Shown piece after piece: positions 26,077 through 34,661 of a stretch of DNA of 64,000 nucleotides (positions are counted from its first letter, which is position 1; every line of letters starts with the position of its first letter). This stretch comes from Pseudoruegeria sp039972875 (GTDB lineage: Bacteria > Pseudomonadota > Alphaproteobacteria > Rhodobacterales > Rhodobacteraceae). The notes under the pieces were generated by a model. That model searched no databases. It worked only from the letters and a program-made list of their open reading frames with translations, and was not told the origin of the DNA. The stretch lies in contig JBDWMA010000010.1 of NCBI GenBank assembly GCA_039972875.1, positions 248,001-312,000 of the forward strand. Direction: 5' to 3'. The translations under genes and the position numbers were made by a program.

Positions 26077-27093
26077 TTAAAGTGATGTGTGGATACAGGC
26101 ACAAGGATGACTGTCCTGCCGTGTGATAAGTTCTGGTTTTTGCGACGCGCAATCGGGTTGGGCTTGGCCGCAACGGGTGCGAAACCGACACCCAGAGGGT
26201 GGATCAATCGGGCTTGGCACCTCGCCCTCAAGGATAATCCGTTGTTTGCGGTCATTGGGTCTAATTTCTGGCATCGCCGACAACAAGGCCTGTGTGTAGG
26301 GATGCAACGGGTTTTGATAAATTTGGTCCCATGTGCCAATCTCCACGATATTGCCCAGATACATCACCGCCACCCGATCCGATATGTGACGGATCACCGA
26401 CAGATCATGGGCAATAATGACATAGGACAGACCATATTGCGCCTGAATATCCTCAAGCAAATTTATCACTTGTGCCTGAATAGAGACGTCCAACGCTGAA
26501 AACGGTTCATCACACACGATGACTTCGGGATCCACGGACAGGGCGCGTGCAATGCCAATTCTTTGTCGTTGTCCTCCGGAAAACTGGTGCGGATAACGTC
26601 CTGCATCCTCGGGACGCAAACCCACACGCGTTAGCAGTTCTGTTACGCGGGTTTTCCACTGTGCGCGCGGCAGGATGTCGGGAAAAATAACCCAGGGTTC
26701 ACTGATGATTTGACCGACGGTCATGCGTGGGTTCAGCGAGGCAAAGGGATCTTGAAAGATCATTTGCAGCTCACAACGCCGTTTGCGCATGTCTTTGGCG
26801 GTTAAGGCAAAAAGATCCTCTCCTTTATACATAGCCTGCCCGCTAGTAGGCTCCACAAGGCGCAGTAAAGCACGGGCCAACGTAGATTTTCCACAGCCAG
26901 ATTCTCCCACAATTCCAAGGGTTTCCCCCTTTCCAAGCGTAAAGCTGACATCGTCGACCGCGCGCACCACACGTTTGCCATCGCGCCCGCCACCAGGGGT
27001 GGGATAGTGTTTAATCAAATTTGAAACCTGCAACAGCGGGGCAGTATTTGAGTAAATTGATGTACCGGTTGGGTGCTCTAGGACTTTAGTCAT
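26077..27093 (-). CDS. Dpp/Opp-type ABC transporter ATP-binding protein (DppF-like)
   Basis: A 338-residue ATPase. The start at 27093 has AGGAGG six bases upstream and overlaps the DppD-like gene by eight bases. Walker A GESGCGKST, signature FSGGQRQRIGIARAL, Walker B VIVCDEPFSALDV and the oligopeptide-type C-terminal domain with its cysteine motif (PSGCRFRTRCGQAQPDC) are all present. It works with the DppD-like ATPase to energise import by the two permeases. The operon context points to a carbohydrate cargo rather than peptides. Confidence 0.92.
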   Translation of the reverse strand: MTKVLEHPTGTSIYSNTAPLLQVSNLIKHYPTPGGGRDGKRVVRAVDDVSFTLGKGETLGIVGESGCGKSTLARALLRLVEPTSGQAMYKGEDLFALTAKDMRKRRCELQMIFQDPFASLNPRMTVGQIISEPWVIFPDILPRAQWKTRVTELLTRVGLRPEDAGRYPHQFSGGQRQRIGIARALSVDPEVIVCDEPFSALDVSIQAQVINLLEDIQAQYGLSYVIIAHDLSVIRHISDRVAVMYLGNIVEIGTWDQIYQNPLHPYTQALLSAMPEIRPNDRKQRIILEGEVPSPIDPPSGCRFRTRCGQAQPDCASQKPELITRQDSHPCACIHTSL

Positions 27094-28084
27094 GTGCCAC
27101 CTCCTCTGCGAAATGACAGGCACTAAAATGATCAGGGCCAACGGCGGAAATTTCTGGAACAGCCGTGCGGCAAATGTCGCGTGCCATCGGGCAACGCGGA
27201 GCAAAAACACAGCCCTGCGGCAACTGACTAAGCTTTGGCGGGGAGCCACTAATCGCCTCCAGCTTTTGACCCTTCATTTCGATCTGTGGGATCGAATTCA
27301 TCAGCCCAATTGTATAGGGATGCGCAGGTTTTGCGATAATGGCCCCCGTTGGGCCGGTTTCCACCGGGCGACCACCATACATTACCATCAACCGATCAGT
27401 GTTTTCCGCCACAAGGCCAATGTCATGGGTGATCAAAATCAGGGCCATCCCACTTTGCTGTCGCAAATCGCCCAGCAGTTTCATGATCTGCGCCTGTACC
27501 GTCACATCCAAGGCCGTGGTCGGTTCATCCGCGATTAAAATGTCTGGTCCAAGGGCAATCCCCAAGGCGATCATGATCCGCTGGTTCATTCCGCCCGAAA
27601 ACTCATGGGGATAGCTGTTGACCCGTTCGCTGGCAGAATGGATACCGACGGCCTCCATCAGCTCAACCGCTTTGGAACGACGGTCCTGTCTGGACATTTT
27701 TGGGCGATGCACTTTGAACAATTCGCCAATTTGCGTCCCAATGGTCAGACCCGGATTAAGCGACGTGATCGCATCCTGATAAACCATTGATATACGGTCA
27801 CCGTGAATTTTGCGGGTTACTTTGGCTGGGGCGTTCAGCAATTCTGTTCCACGATAATTGGCCGAGCCTGAGATCATCGCAGGCGGGCTTTCCAATAGCC
27901 CCATCAGCGCACCAACGCTGACACTTTTGCCCGACCCAGATTCCCCCAGAATGCCAAGAGCCTCCCCTTCGGTTACCTGAAAGTTTATGCCGTTCACCGC
28001 ATGCACATGACCGCGCGGTGTTTTGAACGACACTTTCAAATCATGCACATCCAGAATGGTTTGTTGTTTCTGCATATCTTTCAT
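27086..28084 (-). CDS. Dpp/Opp-type ABC transporter ATP-binding protein (DppD-like)
   Basis: A 332-residue ATPase. The ATG at 28084 overlaps the stop of the upstream permease gene by one base (TGATG), which decides the start over a further upstream ATG at 28102. It shows Walker A GESGSGKS, signature FSGGMNQRIMIAL, Walker B ILIADEPTTALDV, and the C-terminal QGCVFAPRCPMARDIC cysteine motif of the oligopeptide/dipeptide subfamily. It forms a heterodimer with the DppF-like protein. Confidence 0.92.
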   Translation of the reverse strand: MKDMQKQQTILDVHDLKVSFKTPRGHVHAVNGINFQVTEGEALGILGESGSGKSVSVGALMGLLESPPAMISGSANYRGTELLNAPAKVTRKIHGDRISMVYQDAITSLNPGLTIGTQIGELFKVHRPKMSRQDRRSKAVELMEAVGIHSASERVNSYPHEFSGGMNQRIMIALGIALGPDILIADEPTTALDVTVQAQIMKLLGDLRQQSGMALILITHDIGLVAENTDRLMVMYGGRPVETGPTGAIIAKPAHPYTIGLMNSIPQIEMKGQKLEAISGSPPKLSQLPQGCVFAPRCPMARDICRTAVPEISAVGPDHFSACHFAEEVAHD

Positions 28085-29028
28085 CACATCAACCAACGCC
28101 ATCTTTGTACCGGGTCCATAACCGCGCGGAACCAATTCGCAACGAGGTTTAGGCTCAGTGTTGTTAAGAAAATTGCGAGGCCGGGCAGGGTGATCATCCA
28201 CCATGCCTCACGCATGTATTCCCGCCCCCGAGAGATCATCAATCCCCAAGACGGCTCAGGTGGTAAAAGGCCAAATCCCAGAAAACTAAGTCCCGCCTCA
28301 GCAAGCACCAACAGGGCGACTTCTAACGTGGCAAGGACAAGCAACGGAGAGATCATGTTGGGCAGGATGTGACGCAGCATGATGCGGGTATCACTGGCAC
28401 CAATGGCCCGTGCGGCCTCAACAAAAGAGGATTCTTTTAACGATAGGGTGATCCCGCGGGCTAAGCGGGCGTAAACAACCCACCGGACCAAGGCAAAGAT
28501 CAACACCATGTTCACCAGTCCGCCGCCAATAATAAACAGCACAAACAGGGCGATCAGCAAAGAAGGAACCGCCATAAATGCATCCACAGCGCGCATGATA
28601 ATTGCCTCTGTTATGCCACCGTAATATCCGGCAACGATGCCCATAAATGTGCCAAGCACACCTGATACTATGACGGACACTAACGCTACAAAGATAGACG
28701 CCCGTGCCCCAAAAATCAGGCGCGATAACATGTCACGACCAAGGGCATCAGTGCCCAGCAAATGGAGCTGTTCGCTGCCATCCATACCGGTTGCGGTGGA
28801 CAGAGGCGGTAGTCTATTGGCAAAAATATTGGGCAACAGCGGATCATAAGGCGCAACAAATTCGGCAAACACCGCGCTAAAGATCAGCACCACCAGAAAG
28901 ATAACAGAGGCCAAAACCAGCACGTCTTTGAACAGGGCGCGCACGATGTCCCGCGCGCCGATGCCTTCGTCTCGTTCTGTGTCATCCACGGCGGGCGACA
29001 TGGTTTGAGTTTGAAGTTCTTGGGTCAT
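28084..29028 (-). CDS. Dpp/Opp-type ABC transporter permease (DppC-like)
   Basis: A 314-residue membrane protein with a cytosolic N-terminus and six hydrophobic helices. The ATG at 29028 is preferred over a TTG at 29040, being preceded by GGA at suitable spacing. Motifs include FAEFVAPYDPLLPN, HLLGTDALGRDMLSRLIFGARASI and the EAA loop FVEAARAIGASDTRIMLRHILPN. It pairs with the DppB-like permease; coding sequences are four bases apart upstream and overlap downstream. Confidence 0.92.
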   Translation of the reverse strand: MTQELQTQTMSPAVDDTERDEGIGARDIVRALFKDVLVLASVIFLVVLIFSAVFAEFVAPYDPLLPNIFANRLPPLSTATGMDGSEQLHLLGTDALGRDMLSRLIFGARASIFVALVSVIVSGVLGTFMGIVAGYYGGITEAIIMRAVDAFMAVPSLLIALFVLFIIGGGLVNMVLIFALVRWVVYARLARGITLSLKESSFVEAARAIGASDTRIMLRHILPNMISPLLVLATLEVALLVLAEAGLSFLGFGLLPPEPSWGLMISRGREYMREAWWMITLPGLAIFLTTLSLNLVANWFRAVMDPVQRWRWLM

Positions 29029-29032
29029 TGGG

Positions 29033-30007
29033 TCATCCAATCCGCAGGCGCGGGTTCAGAAAGGCGTAAGCCAAATCCACCAGCAAGTTAATTGTCAGAA
29101 CCATGAGGACCAACAGGAACACCGTCGCCTCAACCAGTGGCACATCGCGAATAGACAGGGCGTCAACGGTTAGCGCCCCAATGCCGGGCCACCCAAAGAT
29201 GGTCTCAATGATGATAACCCCTGTGACCACGTTGATGGTTTCATCGCCTATGGTCGTTACAATCGGAATGGCCGCGTTTTTCAGCGCGTGAAAAGAAGCC
29301 ACGCGTCGCATCGGAATTCCACGCCCACGGGCCGCGGTGACATACGGTTTGGCCAGCTCATCCAGCAGCGAACTGCGCGCGATCTGGGTAATGCGCCCGA
29401 TGGGGCGCAGAGACAAGGCGATGGCTGGTAAAATGACATGTGAGAACGACCCATAGCCAGAGGTGGGAAGCCAAGCGAATTGAACCGCAAAAACCAACAC
29501 AAGGATCAACGCGAACCAATATTCGACGATGGACACCCCAGCCAGCGATAAGACACCAATGGCCCGATCCGGGGATGATCGCGGATGAACCGCCGCATAA
29601 AGCCCCATAGGCAACGCCACCAGCACGGCAAACAGGATCGTCGCACCTGCCAGAAACAACGTAGCGGGAAGCCGTTCCATCGCAATAGGAAGTGTATCCA
29701 AAGAATTCGCACTGCCGCCCTGAAACATCGAATTGCTCAGTCCAAAGCGATAGGTTTGTCCCAAATCCCCCGTTGCTAAGCCCACCAGGAACCGGCCGTA
29801 TTGTTGGGCCATCGGATCCTCTAGACCCATTTGCTGACGCAGAGTCAAAACGGCCTCTTCACTGGCGCCATTGCCCAGAACCATCCGGGCGGGGTCGCCG
29901 ATTTGCCGATTGGCGAAAAAGACCATCGACATCACGATCACCAGCAGGATCAGTGAATTGAGGATTCTTTTGAAAATATAAGTATTAAAGGCGCTATTAA
30001 GTTTCAT
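29033..30007 (-). CDS. Dpp/Opp-type ABC transporter permease (DppB-like)
   Basis: A 324-residue membrane protein. The ATG at 30007 gives MKLNSAFNTYIFKRILNSLILLVIVMSMVFF, a normal DppB N-terminus; the longer frame adds 19 residues from the intergenic hairpin region. Family features: the DPARMVLG segment, QQMGLEDPMAQQYGRFLVGLATGDLGQTYR, and the EAA loop YVTAARGRGIPMRRVASFHALKNAAIPIVT. It is separated from the binding-protein gene by 105 bases holding strong hairpins, which may lower its expression relative to the binding protein. Confidence 0.92.
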   Translation of the reverse strand: MKLNSAFNTYIFKRILNSLILLVIVMSMVFFANRQIGDPARMVLGNGASEEAVLTLRQQMGLEDPMAQQYGRFLVGLATGDLGQTYRFGLSNSMFQGGSANSLDTLPIAMERLPATLFLAGATILFAVLVALPMGLYAAVHPRSSPDRAIGVLSLAGVSIVEYWFALILVLVFAVQFAWLPTSGYGSFSHVILPAIALSLRPIGRITQIARSSLLDELAKPYVTAARGRGIPMRRVASFHALKNAAIPIVTTIGDETINVVTGVIIIETIFGWPGIGALTVDALSIRDVPLVEATVFLLVLMVLTINLLVDLAYAFLNPRLRIG

Positions 30008-30069
30008 GATAACCCGAGCATGAATGAGGATTGGCAGGGGCCCAATTCCGTCGACCCCCGCCAAAAGGA

Positions 30070-30113
30070 GCGGGATACATATGGGAGAATACGCATCCCG
30101 CGGGGTAATGCGT
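30070..30113 (-). promoter_or_regulatory. Overlapping alternative hairpins after the binding-protein gene
   Basis: GCGGGAT (30070-30076) pairs with ATCCCGC (30095-30101). A competing stem pairs ACGCAT (30091-30096) with ATGCGT (30108-30113). Bases 30095-30096 are shared, so both cannot form at once. On the transcribed minus strand they lie directly after the stop of the binding-protein gene. They may stabilise the 5' part of the message or attenuate read-through into the permease genes. Confidence 0.5.
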
Positions 30114-31657
30114 TACTTAGTTTCACGCATATTCACAGCAATCATGCGGTGATCGACACCAAAGTCCCATTCAAAGCCTTCGGGCACACCATAGGCGCGT
30201 TGCAACAGTCCGACCGGCGCCAGAATATGGCGGTTGTGACCTTCGACGACCAAGGCCTCAAGCGCCTCATGACGTTCATCACCTACAAGTTGCGCCGCTG
30301 CATTGGCGCGATCCTCGAAATCGGGATCACAGAACACAGACACCAAACCACCACATGAATAATGTGCACCAAAGGTCAGCGCATAATCCATCAATGGGTT
30401 CGCCTGTACGTGCAGCCAAGCATAAGACCGGTCCTCGGTGGGCTTAGACACCGCCCGCGGATTGAAAATGCCCGGTTCTTCGACGGAAATCCGGCTTGGA
30501 ATTCCGACTGATTGCAGCATGGCACCGATGGCCTCGACCATTTCACCGTTGCGTGGGGTTGACCCTAAACGCGTGGTCACTTCAATCGTTGGGATCTCAT
30601 GGCCATCAGCCTTGAGCTTTTCAACAATGGCCCGTGCACCTTCTGGATCATAGGCGTATTGGCTGATTTCATCGGCAAAGCCTGTTGCAACAGAGGGCAG
30701 CATTTGCCCTGCGAGTGGTTCACTTAGCGCCATTAGGTTCTGGCGAATGCCTTCCCATTGGATGCCCGTGAAAATGGCTTTGCGGAAATCTTGATCCTGC
30801 AACAGCGGATGCGCACCCTGATAATCCAAACGGAACTGAAGGAATGTATCTGAGCCTTTCAGCATGCAATCCACACCAGATTCTTCGTTGAAACGGTCAC
30901 ATTCTTCGCGCGTCAGAAACATAGCTACTTGGGCTTCTCCGCTTTCGACCATCGCAGAACGGACAAGTGCTTCCGGACGCCAAACCACCTTTAGGCTGTC
31001 ATAAAAGATCTCACCGTAGGTGTCATCTGCCGTTGCCCCCCACCAGTCGTCACTGGCCGTAGCGGACCAATATTGACCCTGTTTCCACTCTTCAAATACG
31101 TAAGGACCGGTGCCAATTGGATTTACATTATGGTCATCTGGGTTTTCTAGAATTTGGCGCGCAGATGTGATGCCACCCAGATACATTCGACGAGGAAGCA
31201 ACGGATCTACGCCATCGGTGATCACGGCGATGGTATCCTCGTCCACAACCTCTGCTGTGATTTGAGGCCCCATCATGTCGCGAATGACATAACTATTTTC
31301 CGGGCTCCACAACCAATTGATGCTGACGGCCGCAGCCTCTGCATCCAGCGCAGTACCATCATGGAACTTTACGCCCGGGCGTAAATCAAAATGCCAAACG
31401 GTTGGCTCAACCTGTTCCCAGCTGACCGCCAACATTGGTAAAACTTCGTTGGTGGCAGGGTCAAGTCGGGTGAGCTGTTCAATAACATTGCGCAAACCGA
31501 TTCCGTTGACTTCTTTGTGGGCCACCTGCGCCTGCATTGATTGCGGTTCTTGGTTGCCTACGATGACCAACTCGCCGCCTTCTGCCGCGTAAACTGGTGA
31601 AAATGAAAGCGCTACCATTATTGCAGATAAGCTGGTCATCCCCTTTGAATTTTTCAT
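30113..31657 (-). CDS. ABC transporter substrate-binding protein, family 5 (DppA/OppA type)
   Basis: A 514-residue periplasmic protein. GGAGGAG precedes the ATG and a signal peptide is clear (MKNSKGMTSLSAIMVALSFSPVYAAEGG). Family-5 features are FDLRPGVKFHDGTALDAEAAAVSINWL, NPIGTGPYVFEEWKQGQYW and a long C-terminal lobe. Cysteines at ECDRFNEESGVDC and YSCGGLVSVFCD could form disulfides. Family-5 proteins carry peptides but also oligosaccharides, opines or nickel. The LacI regulator, sugar dehydrogenases and KduI nearby argue for a carbohydrate ligand (inference). Confidence 0.9.
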   Translation of the reverse strand: MKNSKGMTSLSAIMVALSFSPVYAAEGGELVIVGNQEPQSMQAQVAHKEVNGIGLRNVIEQLTRLDPATNEVLPMLAVSWEQVEPTVWHFDLRPGVKFHDGTALDAEAAAVSINWLWSPENSYVIRDMMGPQITAEVVDEDTIAVITDGVDPLLPRRMYLGGITSARQILENPDDHNVNPIGTGPYVFEEWKQGQYWSATASDDWWGATADDTYGEIFYDSLKVVWRPEALVRSAMVESGEAQVAMFLTREECDRFNEESGVDCMLKGSDTFLQFRLDYQGAHPLLQDQDFRKAIFTGIQWEGIRQNLMALSEPLAGQMLPSVATGFADEISQYAYDPEGARAIVEKLKADGHEIPTIEVTTRLGSTPRNGEMVEAIGAMLQSVGIPSRISVEEPGIFNPRAVSKPTEDRSYAWLHVQANPLMDYALTFGAHYSCGGLVSVFCDPDFEDRANAAAQLVGDERHEALEALVVEGHNRHILAPVGLLQRAYGVPEGFEWDFGVDHRMIAVNMRETK

Positions 31658-31823
31658 CCGTATCTCCTCCCGTGCAAATTTTGCTGTTAACTACAGAACA
31701 TGGCTAAAAGCCCATTTTTCTAAATTTTTCAGCCGCTTTCGGACCCTAAAGCCCGAATAATCCTCCGATTGACGTTGCATTTCGCAGCGTCACAACACCG
31801 ACGATACGAAAGAAGAATTAAAA

Positions 31824-31839
31824 TTGCAAGCGGTTGCAA
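31824..31839. promoter_or_regulatory. LacI-type operator
   Basis: TTGCAAGC followed by GGTTGCAA forms a 16-base palindrome with one mismatch and the central CG typical of LacI-family operators. It lies 167 bases upstream of the binding-protein start and about 200 bases upstream of the LacI regulator. The half-site GGTTGCAA is identical to that at 19518-19525 in the xylose-type importer promoter. Confidence 0.7.
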
Positions 31840-31881
31840 AAATATTGTATTTGTGGCCAAATATCCAATGAAATTGACGCG

Positions 31882-31895
31882 TCATTGCGCAATGA
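31882..31895. promoter_or_regulatory. 14-base perfect palindrome, possible second operator
   Basis: TCATTGC is followed directly by its reverse complement GCAATGA. It lies 43 bases beyond the LacI-type operator on the regulator side. It shares a TTGC element with the LacI sites but has a central GC, so it may bind the same or a different factor. Confidence 0.4.
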
Positions 31896-32037
31896 TTGCT
31901 CTTGGTGGTCCGAATGTGTTCAAATGCACCACCAATAAGAGCCAAAGATCGACATGACCACGGGATCGCAAAGAGGCTGAAACGAAAATATTAGGGGCCG
32001 GTCGTCCAAAAAGATGACCAAGGGTAAAAGGGCAGGA

Positions 32038-33087
32038 ATGACGCAGGGGCGTAGAGTTAGGAAAACCCACGGGATGGTTACAGCCCGAGATGTTGCCCGA
32101 GAGTCGGGGGTCTCATTGACCACTGTATCGCGCTGCTTCGGTGTGGCGGATCTGGTGTCTGATAAAACCCGAAAGCGGGTCTTAGAAGTGGCGGATCGGC
32201 TGGGCTATAGCCCAAACATCGCTGGGCGCGTTCTGGCAAGTCGCCGGTCTCGGCTAATTGGTCTGATGGTTGATGACTTTAACGATCCCGAAAACTTGGA
32301 CCTTTTTCGATTCGTTTCCGCCGAGGCGCAAAAACGCAATTTTCATGCCATCCTTTTGAACACCTACCGTGAACGCGCGCAGGCAGGATCTGATTCAATC
32401 GAGGCAGCGTTGCTTCAACAGGTGGACGGGTTATTGGTGACGGCCAGTCATCTGAGCCAAGAAATGATTGCGCGCTGTGCTGCGCAGGATAAACGGGTTG
32501 TAATTGTCGGGCGGAAATCTGGGCATCCCGATTTTAGCTCTGTCTATTGCGACAACGAAGATGGCGCCTCTCAGGTGGCGAACTATTTGTTTGCTCAAGG
32601 AGTCCAGCGTCCCGCATTCGTTGGCGCTAACCCAAAGGCAACGGTGACTCTGGAACGGCGCTCAGGCTTTGTGCAGCGGATCGAACATCTTTATGGGTTT
32701 CAACCAATTGTCAGAGAGGCCGGGATCAATGATTATTCAAAGGGTTACGCTGTTGGACAGGAAATGCTGTCCTTGCCCAGGCCCCCCGATGGATATTTTT
32801 GCGCCAGTGATCTGTTGGCGGTCGGCCTTGTAGACGCCTTGAATTCTTCCCCCGCAACGTCGACGGAAAAATTCCCCTGTGTGGTGGGGTTTGGCCATTC
32901 GATGCTGTCTCGCTTAGCTCAGTATCGGCTGGCTTCGGTTGCGTTGCCGATGGAGGACATGGTGCGGACCGCGACATCCCATCTGATCGATACGCTGGGA
33001 GACGCAATGACAGGACCCGAACGGATTGTATTCCCCTGTCAATTGACGGCCTACGATGCAGAACCTTTAGCGGACATCGAACAGTAA
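32038..33087 (+). CDS. LacI-family transcriptional regulator
   Basis: A 349-residue repressor. The ATG at 32038 has GGCAGGA just upstream; an ATG at 32014 is possible. The LacI helix-turn-helix is seen at VTARDVARESGVSLTTVSRCFGVADLVSDKTRKRVLEVADRLGYSPN, and the hinge helix at IAGRVLASRRSRLIGLMV. The C-terminal sugar-binding domain follows (VDGLLVTASHLS, VVIVGRKSG, VQRPAFVGANPKATVTLERRSGF, DGYFCASDLLAVGLVDAL). It is divergent from the Dpp-type operon and upstream of the AGE isomerase and kduI genes, so it probably controls both. The effector is unknown. Confidence 0.93.
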   Translation: MTQGRRVRKTHGMVTARDVARESGVSLTTVSRCFGVADLVSDKTRKRVLEVADRLGYSPNIAGRVLASRRSRLIGLMVDDFNDPENLDLFRFVSAEAQKRNFHAILLNTYRERAQAGSDSIEAALLQQVDGLLVTASHLSQEMIARCAAQDKRVVIVGRKSGHPDFSSVYCDNEDGASQVANYLFAQGVQRPAFVGANPKATVTLERRSGFVQRIEHLYGFQPIVREAGINDYSKGYAVGQEMLSLPRPPDGYFCASDLLAVGLVDALNSSPATSTEKFPCVVGFGHSMLSRLAQYRLASVALPMEDMVRTATSHLIDTLGDAMTGPERIVFPCQLTAYDAEPLADIEQ

Positions 33088-33137
33088 CGAAATTGTGGTC
33101 GCGCCTTCTCCGTTAGGCCGCGACATTCCGATGTAAA

Positions 33138-33179
33138 GTGTACACTAGTAGGTCATACCCTAGATGACACGGTGTACAC
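33138..33179. promoter_or_regulatory. Paired GTGTACAC palindromes upstream of AGE isomerase-kduI
   Basis: GTGTACAC occurs at 33138-33145 and again at 33172-33179, with centres 34 bases apart, roughly three helical turns. Between them, GTCAT (33152-33156) and ATGAC (33164-33168) form another inverted repeat. The set lies about 200 bases upstream of the isomerase gene in a 289-base gap after lacI. It does not match the LacI-type sites, so a second regulator may act here. Confidence 0.5.
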
Positions 33180-33376
33180 AGACGGTTGGAACAGCCACTA
33201 AATAAACGATTTGACGGGAAGGCGCCAATCAAGGCTTTATGTGCCTGCGGCACTCCTGTTTGTACAGATACCCAAAGTCGACGTTCCACAATGTTTTGGA
33301 TTGTCTCCTGCCGGGATTAGCTGACTAGTATGTTACGTCGCACTCGACCAATCGCCAGACAGTAACGGAAGGTTCC

Positions 33377-34639
33377 ATGATGACCCGAACAAACAACGCG
33401 CGCCTTGCAATCGGTGACCCAAGTTTTGCTGGCCTGTGGATTAATGATCCGGTCCACCAAGAATATTTGCGGCAGGACGTGCAACGGCAGCTTGATTTTT
33501 TTCGGCCAACCTTGCGTGCTGATGGCGGCTATAACGTGCCTGATATGGCCGGTGATCCCCTGACAGATGGCCCGCAAGAAATCCATTTAACCACGCGTAT
33601 GGTGCATTCTTTTGCTTTGGCCAAACAGTTCGGATATGCGGATTGCGACGATGTCATCGATGCTGGGATGGCCTATATCCTGAATGTGCATCACGATAGC
33701 CGCTATGGCGGCTATATGGCCGCAATCAACCGCGATGGCACCCCCGCAGATGACACAAAGCTGGCCTATGGTCATAGTTTTGTTTTACTGGCGGCCGCCA
33801 CTGCAAAAGACGCCGGTCATCCGGATGCAGACCGCTTATTGGCTGATATCACCGAAGTTCTACAAACCCGATACTGGGAGGAGTCCTATGGGCGGTTCGC
33901 CGAAGAGTTCCGCGCCGATTGGACCCCTTTTTCCAAGTATCGCGGTTTAAATGCCAATATGCACAGCGTAGAGGCCCATTTGGCCGCCTTTGAGGCGACC
34001 AATGATGCGTCATATTTGGATCGCGCCGGTCGGATTTTGAGCTTTTTCTTTGAGGAACTCGCCCCTGCCCATGGCTGGCGGCTACCTGAACATTTCACCG
34101 AGGATTGGACCGTCGATGCCGATTATGAAGGCAATCCAATGTTTCGCCCGGCCGGCAGCACGCCGGGCCATAGTTTTGAGTTGGGCAGATTATTACTGCA
34201 ATACTGGGATTTGACCGGCCGCGCAGATGAGAGCTCTCCGGCTAAAGCCCGCCGCATTATCGAACAGGCCCTTAGTGATGGTGCAATGCCTGATGGCGGG
34301 TTTGCCTATACGCTGCGCAATGGTAAAATCGCGGTTAGAGACCGCTATTGGTGGCCCGTTACAGAGGCCATCGGCGCATTGGCCGTCCTGTTGAAACTAA
34401 ATCCCACGGCGGCGGATGAAACCCTTTATCGGGCGCAATGGGATTTTTCCGATACACATCTGATCGACCATGTACGCGGCGGTTGGTACCATGAGCTTGA
34501 CGATGATGGTCAACCCGTGTCGCGGCAATTTTTGGGGAAACCAGATATCTACCATTCTATTCAGGCTGGATTGTTCCCGCCTGTCCCGGCCTTGTCGCGT
34601 TTGACGATGTCCGCCAGCAGTGCCGCCCGAAAACAATAA
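33377..34639 (+). CDS. AGE-family sugar epimerase/isomerase
   Basis: A 420-residue protein of the N-acylglucosamine 2-epimerase/mannose isomerase superfamily with an (alpha/alpha)6 barrel. Characteristic segments: HLTTRMVHSFALAKQFG near residue 70, the histidine-bearing YGHSFVLLAAATA, RGLNANMHSVEAHLAAFEAT, PGHSFELGRLLLQYW, and WWPVTEAIGALAVL. The four conserved histidines expected at the active site are there. AAGG precedes two adjacent ATG codons (33377 and 33380). Family members interconvert aldoses and ketoses such as mannose/fructose or sulfoquinovose/sulfofructose. Next to KduI, a role in processing an imported sugar is likely. Confidence 0.87.
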   Translation: MMTRTNNARLAIGDPSFAGLWINDPVHQEYLRQDVQRQLDFFRPTLRADGGYNVPDMAGDPLTDGPQEIHLTTRMVHSFALAKQFGYADCDDVIDAGMAYILNVHHDSRYGGYMAAINRDGTPADDTKLAYGHSFVLLAAATAKDAGHPDADRLLADITEVLQTRYWEESYGRFAEEFRADWTPFSKYRGLNANMHSVEAHLAAFEATNDASYLDRAGRILSFFFEELAPAHGWRLPEHFTEDWTVDADYEGNPMFRPAGSTPGHSFELGRLLLQYWDLTGRADESSPAKARRIIEQALSDGAMPDGGFAYTLRNGKIAVRDRYWWPVTEAIGALAVLLKLNPTAADETLYRAQWDFSDTHLIDHVRGGWYHELDDDGQPVSRQFLGKPDIYHSIQAGLFPPVPALSRLTMSASSAARKQ

Positions 34640-34661
34640 TGACCCCTAAAGGACGACCGAG

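Larger units (their letters stand above)
31658..32037. other. Divergent regulatory region between binding-protein operon and lacI-type gene
   Basis: This 380-base gap contains no supportable gene. It holds the two palindromes listed separately (31824-31839 and 31882-31895) and must contain the promoters of the Dpp-type operon and of the LacI regulator. The region just upstream of 31700-31780 is AT-rich with no clear terminator. Confidence 0.6.
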
